Source: Lophium mytilinum (lineage: Eukaryota > Ascomycota > Dothideomycetes > Mytilinidiales > Mytilinidiaceae). From it: 64,000 nt of DNA. The translations under genes and the position numbers were made by a program. The DNA is taken from the NCBI GenBank assembly GCA_010093605.1, contig MU004182.1:192368-256367 (forward strand), written 5' to 3'. The notes below the pieces were generated by a model. It saw nothing but the letters and a program-made list of their open reading frames with translations. It had not been told where the DNA came from and did no database searches. Shown piece after piece: positions 11,801-23,508 of this stretch. Each line of letters opens with the position of its first letter. Positions within the stretch are counted from its first letter, which is position 1.

Positions 11801-14800
11801 AAGGTTGTCTCTTGCTACTTGCGAAGCATCGAAGTCATAACTAAGGAGTTCTGCTCGCCAACCTACCAGGACGCACAAACCTCCGACCGCTATTTCCTGC
11901 TCCTTAGCAGTCTGCGCATCATCGATGAACTGTTGATCAAAATCTTGCAGTTAGTCAAGGGTGACGATGCAGCATTCGACTGCATAGATTACGAGCACCT
12001 GCAAACCTCGATGAAAGCGATCACTCAATTCCTCGAGATTATGACGGCAGCCAACGTCTACGAAGACTTGGTGCGCGTTCAACAAATACCCACACCGAAG
12101 TATGATGGATCACATAACTCTTTGAAATTTAATGCAGTTTTAAGGAAGTTGCATGACATGCAAATGCGGGCATGGATTCTTCAATTCTCTCTCTTCAAAG
12201 AGGGAATTGTCCAGAATGCCGGGGTCTTCCCCACGCCCGATGAAGACAAGTACATGTTCCTTCGTGGTGTGCACTATACTACTGGGCTGCGAGGTTTCTG
12301 TCATGCCGCAGGTCGGACGTTTCTCAGGCTTTTAAAAGACGAAATTGTGCGTTTCTATGATTCCCCCGACGGGACCTTCCCTGATATCGGCATTGAGCTG
12401 TCACAAGTATTGTACGATTTGTATGGTTTGAACACCTTCACGGACCCTACTCAACTCATTGACTTTGATTCGAAACCGGAGGTGTTGGAGAGGAAGACGG
12501 CGACCCAACTTCTATCATTTCTCATGTCCCAGTCGCAGAAGATGAACACCAAGGATTTGCCGAAGAGCGAACTTAAGGTCGCCATCGATAAAGTGCATGG
12601 AGCACTTGGCCGGCCAAAAGCAAACGATGACATGGCAATGAATCGCAAGATTCTCAATTCGTTCATCAAGTCTCCTATCAACCCTATCGATCTTTTCAGA
12701 TGTCTGGAAGGTATTGGCACGCTTTCAGTCAAGCTCATCACTCCGAGCCGGGCCATTGCAGCCTCGAAAGGCTGGTACTATGTCATGGGTTCCATTTCTC
12801 TCGACAAATTTCGGTCACAGAAACGCATAGCCGCAGGGCCAACTGAGGATGTCAATATTGCTGCCGCCTTTTTCATGCAGGATCTTGAATACTCAACGGA
12901 CCGATGGGAAACGTGGTATCGTCTGGCACAAGCGTACGACATGCAATTGGAGGAAGCCGTATCATGGACCGCGGAGAAGTTGAACAGCAACAGTCTCGAG
13001 ATCCTCAACTTTCAACGGCATGCTATACACGCCTATACTATGGCAGTCGCGTGCGCAGTACGAGATGCCGACTCTTCACCGCAGACTATCGCAAAAGTCT
13101 CTCAGATGTATGAAGACTTTGGCAACAGAATTTATTCTTCTTCAAGGGAGCCTTTTAGTATGCATGCGTTCAACCTCCGCGAAACGGAGCAGAAGTACTT
13201 CAGTGTGCAAACTATCTTCCAAGGAGAACCCTTCTCGCCCATGCGGCCGTTCTCAGCTTGGAAATTGGCTAGCGTGCTGTTTAAGAGGGCCATTGCAGGC
13301 AATCCGAACAAGTGGCTAAACCACTACATGCTGGGGAAATGCCTCTGGAAGATGCACTATGCAGACACAGTTACGCGGAGCACCAACAAAGTTCCTAGTT
13401 ATGGAGAGGTGGTGAACGCTATTGTACGAGCAATTGACGTGCTGCCAAAGAAAGATAACCGCCGTGAACCAATACTGGAGCCTCACTACAAATTGGTCTC
13501 GATAGTCTTCAAGTTGGTTAATCGAAAGGATATTGTTCCTGAGCTCGGTAGCGAGATACTGGAGAACACGTCGTATGCGAGGAACATCCCAGCATGCACT
13601 GACCTGGATGAATGGGAACCCTACATCCTTCAAATCCTCAAGGCCCTCCGTAGCGCAGACAAAGCGGGCTGGCATCATCGCATGACTGCTCGTGCGGCGC
13701 ATGTCATCTACGACGACTCTCACGAAGACTATCCCGTCGCTCTGGGCGCCAAATCCGAGTTCACAGCGCAGATGTTCACAAAGACCATGGCTGTGCAAGT
13801 CTGGAAACCAGAGAACGAGCGTCCAGGCCGCCATTTCGTCTACACAAGTCGCTACACGCGCTTCTTCGTGCGCCTCCTTGTTCAAACCGGCGATCGCGCC
13901 AATCTCGAAACCCTCGCCCGCCGCATTCGCAAGAAACCCCACGAGTTTTTCGAGCACGCAAAGCTATGGGGAGAGCTCTGCCTCGCATACCTCAAACTAC
14001 TTCGCCGCATGGGCAATGTCCCCGAAGGCCATGAGGACGCCGTCTTCAAATCTCTCAACCACGAGGAGTTCACCGCCCGCAGCACGCGTCTAGATCAATG
14101 GTGTCACGCGAATTCAACCAATCCCATCGTTGAGGTCCTCCGCGAGGTCGTCGAGCTCAAGAAACTAAACAACGGGCTCATGAAGGCGCTGCTCATTGAC
14201 GACCTCGTCGGGGACGCCTACGCGATGCTCTACGCACAGGTTGGCCCAAGTCTAGAACCGCCTCAGCCGCCTATCCCGCAACACCAAGCCCCGGCGAATA
14301 TGATGAACCTCTCGAGTCTCATGAACATACAGACGGACGGCTCCTCGGACTCGAAACCGACCTTTCACACTCATGGTATGCCCCCACAGCAGGAACAGCA
14401 AGTGCCCCGCCCCCGCGCGAAGGGTGTTGGTCGTAGAGAGTTGCAGAAGAAGGCGGAGGCGGCGGTGCTGAGGCCGCCGGCGCCTGCAGTGCCTATACCG
14501 ATTCGCAGCCCACCAACCAGTGCGCGGACATCCCTCGCTAACCTTGTTACCATGGGCCTGGTGCCTGGCTCCGGCTCTGGTCAGTCGTCCGACACCGCGA
14601 CCCCGAACCTTGCAGTGCCTGTACTCCCGAGCAACGCGCCGCCGGAGAATCGGCTGCAGGTCCCGCTTTCTGCGGCTACGAGCTCGAGAGGAGAGGGAGT
14701 CGGAGCGAGTGGGAGTGCGCCAGTGAGTGTGCCGGGGTCGGTACATGATAGTGCGGATGACGAGAGTGAGTTGAGCGAGTTGGCGGAGGACGACGAAGCG

Positions 14801-14911
14801 GACGAGGATGAGAAGGCCAAGAGTCTCTTGCCGACTTTGGCGGCGAAAGGGAAGACGGTAGGCAATTGGAGTGGCGGGAAGAGTGTTGGCGCTGACGAGA
14901 CGGGAGCTTGA
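8888..14911 (+). CDS. HIR3: Histone transcription regulator 3 homolog (HIR complex; CABIN1-like)
   Basis: Three exons: 8888-8890 (the ATG alone), 8966-9643 and 9692-14911, giving 1,966 residues, the usual size for filamentous fungi. After splicing, the protein begins MSAFKALNVESDNESEDEVD and continues DALKLYQTALKYHSEG, the first TPR of this family. The middle is long alpha-helical repeat sequence. A central acidic/Ser-Thr linker (near residues 330-450) and a C-terminal tail rich in Pro then acidic residues (DESELSELAEDDEADEDE) are low complexity. Hir3 scaffolds the HIR histone H3-H4 chaperone for replication-independent nucleosome assembly and histone gene repression. The start is set by the conserved N-terminus, which needs the intron directly after the ATG. 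Confidence 0.92.
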
Positions 14912-15548
14912 GGGGATTTTTCCATCGGCAAAGGGGGTGTTATGCTGTACTTGTTCTCAATGGTGTTGAAGTGGAGAAGTATGCTTCTTGTTTGTTTTGT
15001 TATGCATTTACGGTGTGATGGCTACGGGCTACGGGGCGTGGGATTGCATAGGAGGCGTTAGACAATACTGTCTTACGGATCGGTAGATACCAAATTCCAT
15101 ACGACCGATCTAGTGTACGTTGTTTTAGTGCCTCGGAAGCCTACCGCTACTAAAAAGGATTGATATTCTGATTAGAACGGTGAATCATGATAGGGGTAGC
15201 GAAAAGAGTCACGTGCTATGTTCGACGGGGTCAGTTAGATTGAGTATTGCCTAGACTCTATTGGTATGTATCATCGATCCGTCTTTTACGCTTTTAAAGA
15301 CTCGAATAGTTCCAAGAACCTCGTACATGGTCTAATGTCGAACATAGTGCCTTTCAAGCTAATATATGAGGTATCTTTCGACTCTGTGAAGTATACTATG
15401 AGGCGCTGGGGGTCAGGAGCTATCAGGACTGTGAATCTCAAGCGCGGGCAGTTTACGAGGGGCCCACACCTCGCTCGCCTCCACCCACGTTCGTCGGGCA
15501 CAACGAACCTCGCAAACGTCGCAGGGGCAGCTCAAGGACATCAACAAA
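14912..15548. other. Intergenic, 637 bp
   Basis: This holds the 3' flank of HIR3 and the promoter of the zinc-finger gene. I see no gene, RNA or repeat. Confidence 0.55.
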
Positions 15549-16982
15549 ATGGCATCTCACGACTCGATGAACTTCGACCCCGCGCTCGAGAACAACGACG
15601 ACAGCCCAGACGACGACAGCGAGCCGTCGCCCAACAACACCAACCATGGTGACGCCCCGCCGCCCGACCTCGACGTGCCCGTCCCCGTCGAGGGCTCCTC
15701 GTATGCGGTACGTGACGCGCAGCTGCCGTTGTTATTGGGGAGTGCGCGATTCTAACGGGAGTGTGTTTAGGACTGGGAGGCCCTTCGATATGCCATCAAT
15801 GCGTGGGCGCTGAGGGATAAGTTCAAGACGCGGATACACAAGAAGGTATGTACATTCACATCTCATTATCGCTCCTTCTTCCATCATCTCACCTGTCAAG
15901 CTCCATTCATTGAGCTCCATCTACCATCTTCATCACTTCAATAACTCCAGCCATACTTGATAAGCCATACCTAACCCACACCCCAGGACTCCACCCGTGC
16001 CGTATATCACTGCAAATACGAAACCAAAACCAACCCGCCCTGCACCTGGCGCATCCGCGCCAACGTCTCGCGCCCCTCCTCATCCACTCCCTCGCAGCAC
16101 CCTCCCTCCGTCGTCGTCACCGTCGTCCAGCCCTTCCACACCTGCAACCCCGACGAGCACGTCGAGGACGACAAGTACTGGCGCCGCGGCGTGCAGTTCA
16201 CACAGCGCTGGGTGCGCGACTCGCTCGCCCGCTGCGGCTTCCAGGTGTCGGTCGACACGGCCCCCGCCGAAATTGTGCAGGTCATCAAGGAGCGCTTCGG
16301 CGAGGACATCGAGGAGAAGCTAGCGAAGAAGGCAAAGACGAGCCTGCTGGTCATGCGGGGCGATATCCAGCCGCCGCCGCGCGGGAAGACGCAGCGCGCG
16401 CCGGGGGTCAATCGGGGCGGGCGGCCGAGCAAGGCCATGCTGGAGGAGCGAAAGCGGGTCGCCGAGGCGGAGGCGCATATGCAGCGGCGGAGGGCGATTG
16501 AGAGGGAGCGGCGAGAGCGCGAGGGCTTGCCGCCGCTGAACGACCACGAGCTTATGCTGTTTGTGGAGGGCGAGGGCCATGGCCAGTCGCAGGCGCAGGG
16601 CGCGATGGCCATGGCGATGCAGGCACAGCAGAATCCGGCGGTTGTGACGGGCGGCGAGGACTTTGTGTTTGAGTCTGGTGAGCGGATTCTGGGCCCTGTG
16701 CAGCAGTATCTGGTGGATGCCGCGAGGGCGGGCACGACGGACCCTGCGCCGGCCTTCCATTCGCACTCGATTCCGAGTGGTGCCAGGTCTGTGGCGCCGA
16801 TGCTGGCGAATGGGAGCTCGAGGCCGTGTGAGACGTGCTCGGGGACTGGGGTGGTTAGTGTACCTGGCAGGGCGGGTGGCAGGAGCCAAGAGGACGACGA
16901 GTTGAATGTGCTGAAGAATCAGGTAGCGATGCTGGCAAAGCAGATTGCGTTGATGCAGAATCGGAGGGCGAGGGCTGGCTGA
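15549..16982 (+). CDS. MuDR/FAR1-type zinc-finger DNA-binding protein, possibly transposase-derived
   Basis: Three exons: 15549-15707, 15771-15845 and 15987-16982 (409 residues). After an acidic N-terminus, residues ~54-130 contain DWEALRYAINAWALRDKF, then a WRKY/GCM1-type finger: YHC, nine residues later a second Cys (CTWRIRANVS), then FHTC, giving C-x9-C...HxC. This is the N-terminal DNA-binding region of Mutator-like transposases and FAR1/FHY3 factors. There is no DDE catalytic domain. Downstream are GGRPSKAM, which resembles an AT-hook core, a charged helix rich in Arg/Glu, a CETCSGTG element and a C-terminal coiled coil (NVLKNQVAMLAKQIALM). The likely role is a nuclear DNA-binding protein, possibly domesticated from a MULE element. 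No terminal inverted repeats are visible. The target is unknown. Confidence 0.75.
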
Positions 16983-17954
16983 TATGGTGTGGAAGGATGT
17001 GGAAGGATTCAGTCGGTTAGAGAGAGCTTCAGGTACCTGCCCTGTGGTGTGAGGGTACATACAGTTCTAAGGCATGATCAGATAGAGTTACGCCTTTCCT
17101 AGTCCAGGGTATTATTACTCTCCGAGAGAAAGGGGGTGAGGTTTCCGTTACGGCAAAGGACATAGAATATTTAATGAGAGGCAAGGTTTCGAGTCCGAAA
17201 TGCACGGATTGTCTTTTATGTATTCGTTGACACTGCTTGAGGAGCTTCATGGTATTGTCAACGTTCCGAATAAGGGGAAACTATAGTATCTTGGACTACT
17301 AATAAGCTCTCGAGGGTATTCTACTAGAGACAATTCAACATGGTGTACACATATTCAAAGTGTATCCGCTACCCCAGGTTTCTATGGTTCGCGAGAGCCC
17401 CACGAACGATTGTAGAATAGGGAAGTGCACGAATATCTATGGCGAGGCACTGTACGTTGCCACTTTTCAAATTGAGATGAATCCCCTGAAGGCGGCCCTG
17501 CTGACCTGACCTCAAACTGGATCAGAGTAATTGCAAGGGCAATCAAGGAGCATGGGTGACTAATGGTCCAGATCTCCATTCATTAAAGCCGAGCTCATTT
17601 ACCGCGTCCCTTTTCTTTATTCCTCCGCCTCCTCCCCTCGGCCTCCCAAGTTCGACTAAGCTGCAGCTCGCAATACATTTGTTCTACTAACCCCTTCCTT
17701 AGGACTAGATAGAGAGCTACTTCATAAGAGTTAGTAGATATTATACCCTTATTGATGTATATGTAGCGAGGCGATATCCCGTATATGTGCGGGTAACTGT
17801 ACATTTCGCGTTGAAATTTAGTAATTCAGCTTCTAGATGATGGAGCAAAGCTGTTCCTGGCTGAAGATAAGCCTAAAGTAGTGTGGGTGATGAATAGAGA
17901 AGAGGGGGGATAATTAGAGGAAAGGGAGGCGATAAATAAGCTCGTCCTTCATTA
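16983..17954. other. Convergent intergenic region, 972 bp
   Basis: This lies between two gene 3' ends. Short frames on both strands have no recognisable content. The stretch at about 17690-17950 is more A+T rich than the neighbouring genes. Confidence 0.5.
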
Positions 17955-20476
17955 TCACATGAAATCTTCCCATTCATTAGCCTCCTTGTTGCCATGCCAA
18001 TCATTCCAAGGTCCAGGCGAATAATCTTCAGGCTTCAGTAGAGCTGTAATATTCTCCTGGACTTGACAACCGCTGTATTCCCAAAACCCGGCGCCTTCTG
18101 TGCCTTTGGGGGGACGGTGTTTAGAACCCTTCGGGTATGATTTACTATGCCAGTGTCGAGAGTTTGGACCCTGCGCCGTCTCTACCATTTTACAGGAGGC
18201 ATATTTGACGCATTCCTCATCGAAGCCTTCGACAAAGGAAAGGCCTGTGGCATTGAGGAAAGCGCTGCTCTCGTCTTCCAGCGGTACGAGCTTTCCTTCC
18301 TCGAGGCTGGACGAAACGCTGATGTTTCCGACTCTGCAAGGAAAGTTTCTTGATGGACCGTTGCGTGGATAGTCTTCAATCTTGTACCCAGGCGGAATTG
18401 CCTGGCCGTAGGGAGATTGTGCGACTGGTATGTTGAATACCACACCCGCCGAAAGACCAGCCATGACATGGTCGGTACTATTAGGCCGGACTTCCAGAGC
18501 AGCCGTCGCTCTTTCAATCCACGTGTCTCGGTCATTAGTCTCATTGAAGCGTGCATGGATGTAGTGAACCACGGAATGCCGGACTATATCCTGTGCCATC
18601 GTCGCCATCAGCGGAGAAAAAGTCTTACGCTCGACAGAAGGACATACCTCGGCCGTGACGTTTCCAAATTCCTTAGGGTTCTTTCGGAGGGCTTTCAGCC
18701 CGGGCGGTATACCAACCCACGGATCCGATAATCTCTTCTCTTTGAGCTTGAGGAAGGGTGAATTCAGACGAGAAGTCGTAGTCTTGATACTTTTAAAGGT
18801 GGTTAGAAACGGTTCGTAGTGTTAGGAAACACATCCCCCTACAAGTTCAGGAAAAAGACCGCATCTGGGTATTCTTCCAAACAGACTTTTGTGATGAGTA
18901 TACCTCGCAAGTCTGACTCGCAATCTCTACCGTATTCGGTGGGTGTCCAAGTAATCCAGACCCTCATCTCCCTCCAATAATGGTTGATGGCCAGACCAAA
19001 AAACAATGTATTGAACCATCGCTGGAGCTCGTCCACTGCGTCTGAATGCTTGTGCGCATGGCGTCTATGACTTGTCAGTGGCTTCTGCAGATAAGATCGG
19101 TTGTTGACCTACCCGCCGCCCAACTCGTTGACCAGCGTAGTATTGGATAAGTCCGATTTCCCTGTCTTAAACAGCTCTATTCCGCTCTTAGTGATTATAT
19201 CTATTATATCATCCCCTACGGAGGTGATGTACTCTCCATAATTTATCTCGGAGTTGTGAATGAGCTCGCTTGGAGTATGTGAGTACCAGTTCGTTTTGAA
19301 TGGGCTTTCGGGGGTGAACGTACGGGCCCTCTCTGTGATAGGCGTTGCGTAGACCAGTAAAAGCGGAAAGAACTCCACTCTGGCCGCCCATTATGGACGC
19401 CGCCACCTTCCACCCTCGTTCTATACTCTTGGTCATGCTGTCCACGGCGGCCGTTTCTGTCTGCACAACCGCTGCGATTCTCCCTGCCATCCCAAGCCCA
19501 CCAGTCATGACTGGTTGCATAGCGAACGAACCCCATTGTGCTGCGGCGCCTGCAATCGCTAGCACGGCATACAGAATAGCCAAGTCCTGTTTGTTTTCCT
19601 GTTCTCTACGTTTATCCTCCTCCGCTTCGTTCGTCTTTGCTACGTTATTGGTAAAGGTATCTTCGAGGCTCGACCTGTGTCCTTCGAAACTATCACGTGC
19701 ACTCTGCGCAGCATCTCGCATGATCGAGAGCTGGGTGTTCAGAGTGCCGACAGAGTCCAGGAAGTACCAAGCTTTGCGCTTGTCGTCCTCAGAGACATGG
19801 TCCTTGGGATCGACGAACTTACAGTTAACGGGCTATCTTGAGATTAACACCACGCGTGCCATGGCATATGTGAGAACGACTCACTGAGCAAACTCCGTGC
19901 AGATTGCAGTCCGTGATGCTATCCGCCATGTCTGGCATCCAATATGTGATCATATATTCAATGAAATGGGGATATGTTTTGTTGTCCGACTTGTTCAACG
20001 AAGCCCAGTTGGCGCGTTCTTTTTCCATCCATCCGTCGACATCGTCTTCCTCCCACACGGTCGCGTTCGAGTGTGGCCAACCGCAGGGCCCGTCGGAGTC
20101 ATCAAGTAGCCTGTGTTTGCTATGTTTGCTCTGTTTGACATGCGAGGTGGTGGAGCTGGCCGCGGAGGCTTAGAGTTTGTTTAGCAATTGAAGACGGGGA
20201 GTGCTAATATAGCGCCCAGTCATAGGTCCCTGTAGACTTTCGTTCTTCGACTAGTCTGCGAATCCATGCTAGGGCACCATAGGAGGCCTTACCTGTTGCG
20301 GTTACAGTAGCAGCTGCGGTTGAAGTAGCAACTGTAGTTGAAGTCTCAGCTGTGGTCGAAGTAGCGGCTGTGGCTGAAGTTGCTTCGTCCTTCAACCCCC
20401 GTCCATACAATCTACTCGGCTGTTCTAGAGGAGCTGCTTGAGCAAATAGCACTAGCTAAAGCCCCGCGAGCTTCAT
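17955..20476 (-). CDS. Secreted protein of unknown function, seven exons; in-frame TAG in the signal peptide
   Basis: Exons 20476-20293, 20168-19885, 19832-19324, 19268-19113, 19064-18843, 18789-18648 and 18590-17955 join in a single frame of 711 codons. Intron sizes are 48-124 bp. The N-terminus reads MKLAGL-stop-LVLFAQAAPLEQ: a good signal peptide apart from TAG at codon 7 (20458-20456). A Thr/Ala-rich segment follows, then a cysteine-containing luminal region, a coiled-coil stretch (EAEEDKRREQENKQD) and a hydrophobic helix (AILYAVLAIAGAAAQWGSFA). The architecture recalls fungal secreted proteins annotated as DUF7872, but I cannot confirm that. The gene may be a young pseudogene, carry a sequencing error, or use an unseen upstream exon, since TTTAG could also be a splice acceptor. 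No function is proposed. Confidence 0.65.
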
Positions 20477-21570
20477 TCTGACTGCGTACCAGATCGGATG
20501 AAGTGAACTTAGGAATACCGACAAGGACTGTCCGAGGCTAGAAGAACCGGTTCTGGGTGTTTGACATGAAAACGAAGACGAAGAAGGGTAGAGAGGGGCT
20601 TGGGGCCTTTGAATTACTTGAATGCCTTACTCTGAATCTAGGCCGCGCAAAGTAACCTTACCTGAATCTATAATCTTAACATAGGCTGAATATGTCTAAC
20701 ATAGGAATACTATAGTACGATCTTTGAAAGTCTAGATGATACCACATACCAAGAACAGAGTCATGCAGCACCTACTCAAACAAGCAACACTTCAGCTCTC
20801 GCCAAATCCGACAAGGCCGCCAGTAAACGCTCGGTGGGGAGATATTGGACTAGGTCAGGTCAGCTCTCTGATGTACGATAGGCCCAAACATAAACCCTGG
20901 TCACTTGGACTCTCGGTACCCTCCCAGTCTCGACCACTTCCATCCTGATCTGGCCAGAATCCACTGTGTACTCCGTTGGCTTCATCCAAGCATTCACCGC
21001 AGCCCCTCGAGCCAGTTTAAGATAACTCTTCCCCTCTTCTGCTCTTATCGTCACTATCGGTACTTTTCCTATGGGTCCGCGGCACCTGGATTTTGTTGGG
21101 GGAGTGGCGCATAGTTTTTCCGTGGGCCACGACACCACATATATCAGTACTGCTCTCCCGTACCGCGTTTACACGCTCTACTTTACCCGACACGTGTATC
21201 CCCTCATGCCCTACCACTACATTGCTTCGGTACTGTATCTGGGCTGTCACGCGGCAAAACCTACAATATTGTCGTACGGTTTTCTGCTTATATCTGCCTA
21301 CAACTATAAACCAGCCGAAGGTTGTGGCATAGTTTCACTAAAATCTTGCAGACAATTAGCATACAGCCGATCAGGAGAGATAGCTACAGAACACCCTTTT
21401 AGACTACTCACTATCAAGACAATAGTACTGATAGTGCTCGTCTAATCATGAATATAGAAACCGCAGTCTATCGTGCCTCCACCCGCTACGCGCACTTTTG
21501 GATATCATGAGAAAGGAAAGAAACCACACACAAACGAGATGTATCTCGCAGCCAACCAACCACATCTCAC
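20477..21570. other. Intergenic, 1,094 bp
   Basis: This is the upstream region of the secreted-protein gene and the 3' flank of the one-TM gene. 20630-20730 has a short repeated phrase (CTGAATCTA; AACATAGG) and is A+T rich. No coding or RNA feature is supported. Confidence 0.5.
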
Positions 21571-22844
21571 TCAACATCCATTATAGTCCCCGCCCCACCC
21601 ACCGCCGGGCGCCCCCCTCCCCTGCAACGCCCTCGCGACCTGAATCCCCTGCGTCAAGAATCCTACTGCCGTATCCACGCCTTCATGCCCCGTCCTAATC
21701 GTCCCCGGCATCGGTGGGTCCTCCGGCCGCTCAATGACGCCCGCCAGTTGCGCATCGCTCACGCTTCTTTGATGCCGATCGAGCACTAGCCGCCTGATCC
21801 CGACGTGCCACCGCTCGAACCACTGCTCCTCGCTGAGCGTGGTGTAATGCCGCTGACCGGCGGCATTGACCGTGGAAAACGGCCACACGGCTTCGACGAC
21901 AGCGTAGCGCTTTGTGGCGAAGAACAGGTACGGCCAGGCGAAGATCCATAGGAAGGAGAGGTAGAAGAGCCAGCGGATCCAGGTGGTGAGGCGCCAGGAG
22001 TTAATGCGCGAAGAGGTGTAGAGGTCCACGTAGCGGTCCTCGATGGGAAACGTGATGGAGATGCGCCCACGGTAGTTCGTGCTCCTGATCAGCCCCTCGA
22101 GCCGGTTCTTCAATGGAGTTGTGTCTATTCCGGAGACGGTGCGACTCAGGCGGAAGACGCGCAGCGTGGAAGGAGATGCGCAGTAGCGGTGGCACCATTC
22201 CTTGAGCTCTGGTTTCGCGAGTCCGACCTCTAGCTCTTTGGTATACCCCGGAGCGCGTTGCTTGATGAAGGACCCGCGGAGGACTTTCTCGCCGTTTTCG
22301 ACGGTGCGCACGGTCATGGTTTGGGAAGAGTCGGGGCGAAGGTACTCCTTGAGGGAGAGCACGAGGCGGAAGTCGACGACTTGTTGCGTCTCTTTCTTGT
22401 TGTTGGCCACTTTGCGGGTTTCGCTGTGGTGGCCTGTGGTTATGGAGTTAGCACTGGGGTTATTGGATTTAGCGTGGAGGTTGTACCCATGATATACACC
22501 AACGGTTCCGGAGCGGTCATAGCCATTTCTCGGATAGCTTGTTCGAGGTACACTGGGTCTGTGTCGTATCGCGAGTCCATCACGTTGGAGACTTCGCAGA
22601 CTACAGGCTTGCCTCCGCTCAGTGAGTATCCGGCGTCGTGGTCCATGCGATTGGAGGGCGGGGGCGGGATGTGTCGAGGCGCGGGTCTGGTGCTGCTTGA
22701 ACCACCCACATCGTCGGTATATGCAGGTGGAAGGCCAGAGATTTCGGGAGCGTCGTCGTAGTTGAAGTCGTCGGGGGTAGTGTGCATTGATAATGCGTCA
22801 GGATCGTCCCGAAAGGCCTCGGAGTCGCGAGTTGGCCGACCCAT
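21571..22844 (-). CDS. Conserved fungal-type membrane protein of unknown function
   Basis: Two exons: 22844-22487 and 22433-21571 (406 residues). The ~120-residue N-terminus is acidic and proline-rich (PEISGLPPAYTDDVGG; the PPAY is a potential WW-domain ligand). The joint GHHSETRKVANNKK restores the frame. The C-terminal half contains a folded domain with one long hydrophobic segment (TWIRWLFYLSFLWIFAWPYL), followed by a hydrophilic region (EEQWFERWHVGIRRLV) and a Gly-rich tail. I do not recognise the family by name. One membrane span with long hydrophilic ends on both sides is what can be said. It is divergent from TRM1. Confidence 0.78.
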
Positions 22845-23508
22845 GGTGAAGATTTGCAAGAGGAGTGTATGAAGCTCGTGAAGAGACTTTTGAGGTAGTG
22901 TATTCGGAGGAAAAGAAGATGATGGACGCGACGCGCCTTTTGTACTCTTGTCGGAGGAGGGGCAGGATCAGGGGCGGGTCTGACACGGTTCGTTTGGGAC
23001 AAAAGCTAGGCAACTGCTTACCTATCCCAGTCGCTGGAACCAGGCTGTCTGTGTTTGGTGTGAAGAGATTTATCGATTGGTCAATGGAAGAGTATAAGCA
23101 GTCTTTCCAGTTCTTCGATAGATGTCGTGAAATGGAACCGACTTCTTGGGTACTAAAGTCGTTAGGAAATCAGGGTCCTCGGTCGTTGATTCTCTGCAGC
23201 CATAGGACGCTAATTTAAGCTTAACGTGATCTAAAAATACTTTCGCGATTTCTTCGGCAACCTCACTTTTTCGCGCTTCGTGACATCAAGCCTCACTCAC
23301 ACGTCCGACCACACCTCATTCCTTTTCAACGCACATCATAAGCTAGTAGACGACGCTGGCAACCTACGGTCCCCTCAGTCGATCTTTATGTGCGCGGCCA
23401 GCCCTTCGAGTAACCTTCCACAGGATATGGAATTTTGGTAGTGCGACACGCCAACACCCATCTATACCTCAAACCCCAAGCCAAATCAGACGGAAATCGC
23501 TCTCTACC
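22845..23508. promoter_or_regulatory. Divergent promoter region, one-TM protein / TRM1
   Basis: This 664-bp head-to-head gap contains both promoters. A short uORF on the plus strand (ATG at 23388, TAG ending at 23441, 17 codons) would lie in the TRM1 leader if transcription begins upstream of it. Confidence 0.45.

Noticed and set aside
14252-14746. Arg-rich minus-strand frame of 164 codons
   Set aside because: Antisense shadow of the Pro/acidic tail of HIR3, with no recognisable features.
17955-18608. Separate short gene at the 3' end of the secreted-protein locus
   Set aside because: In-frame introns connect it to the upstream exons (donor at 18647, acceptor at 18591), so it is the last exon of the same gene.
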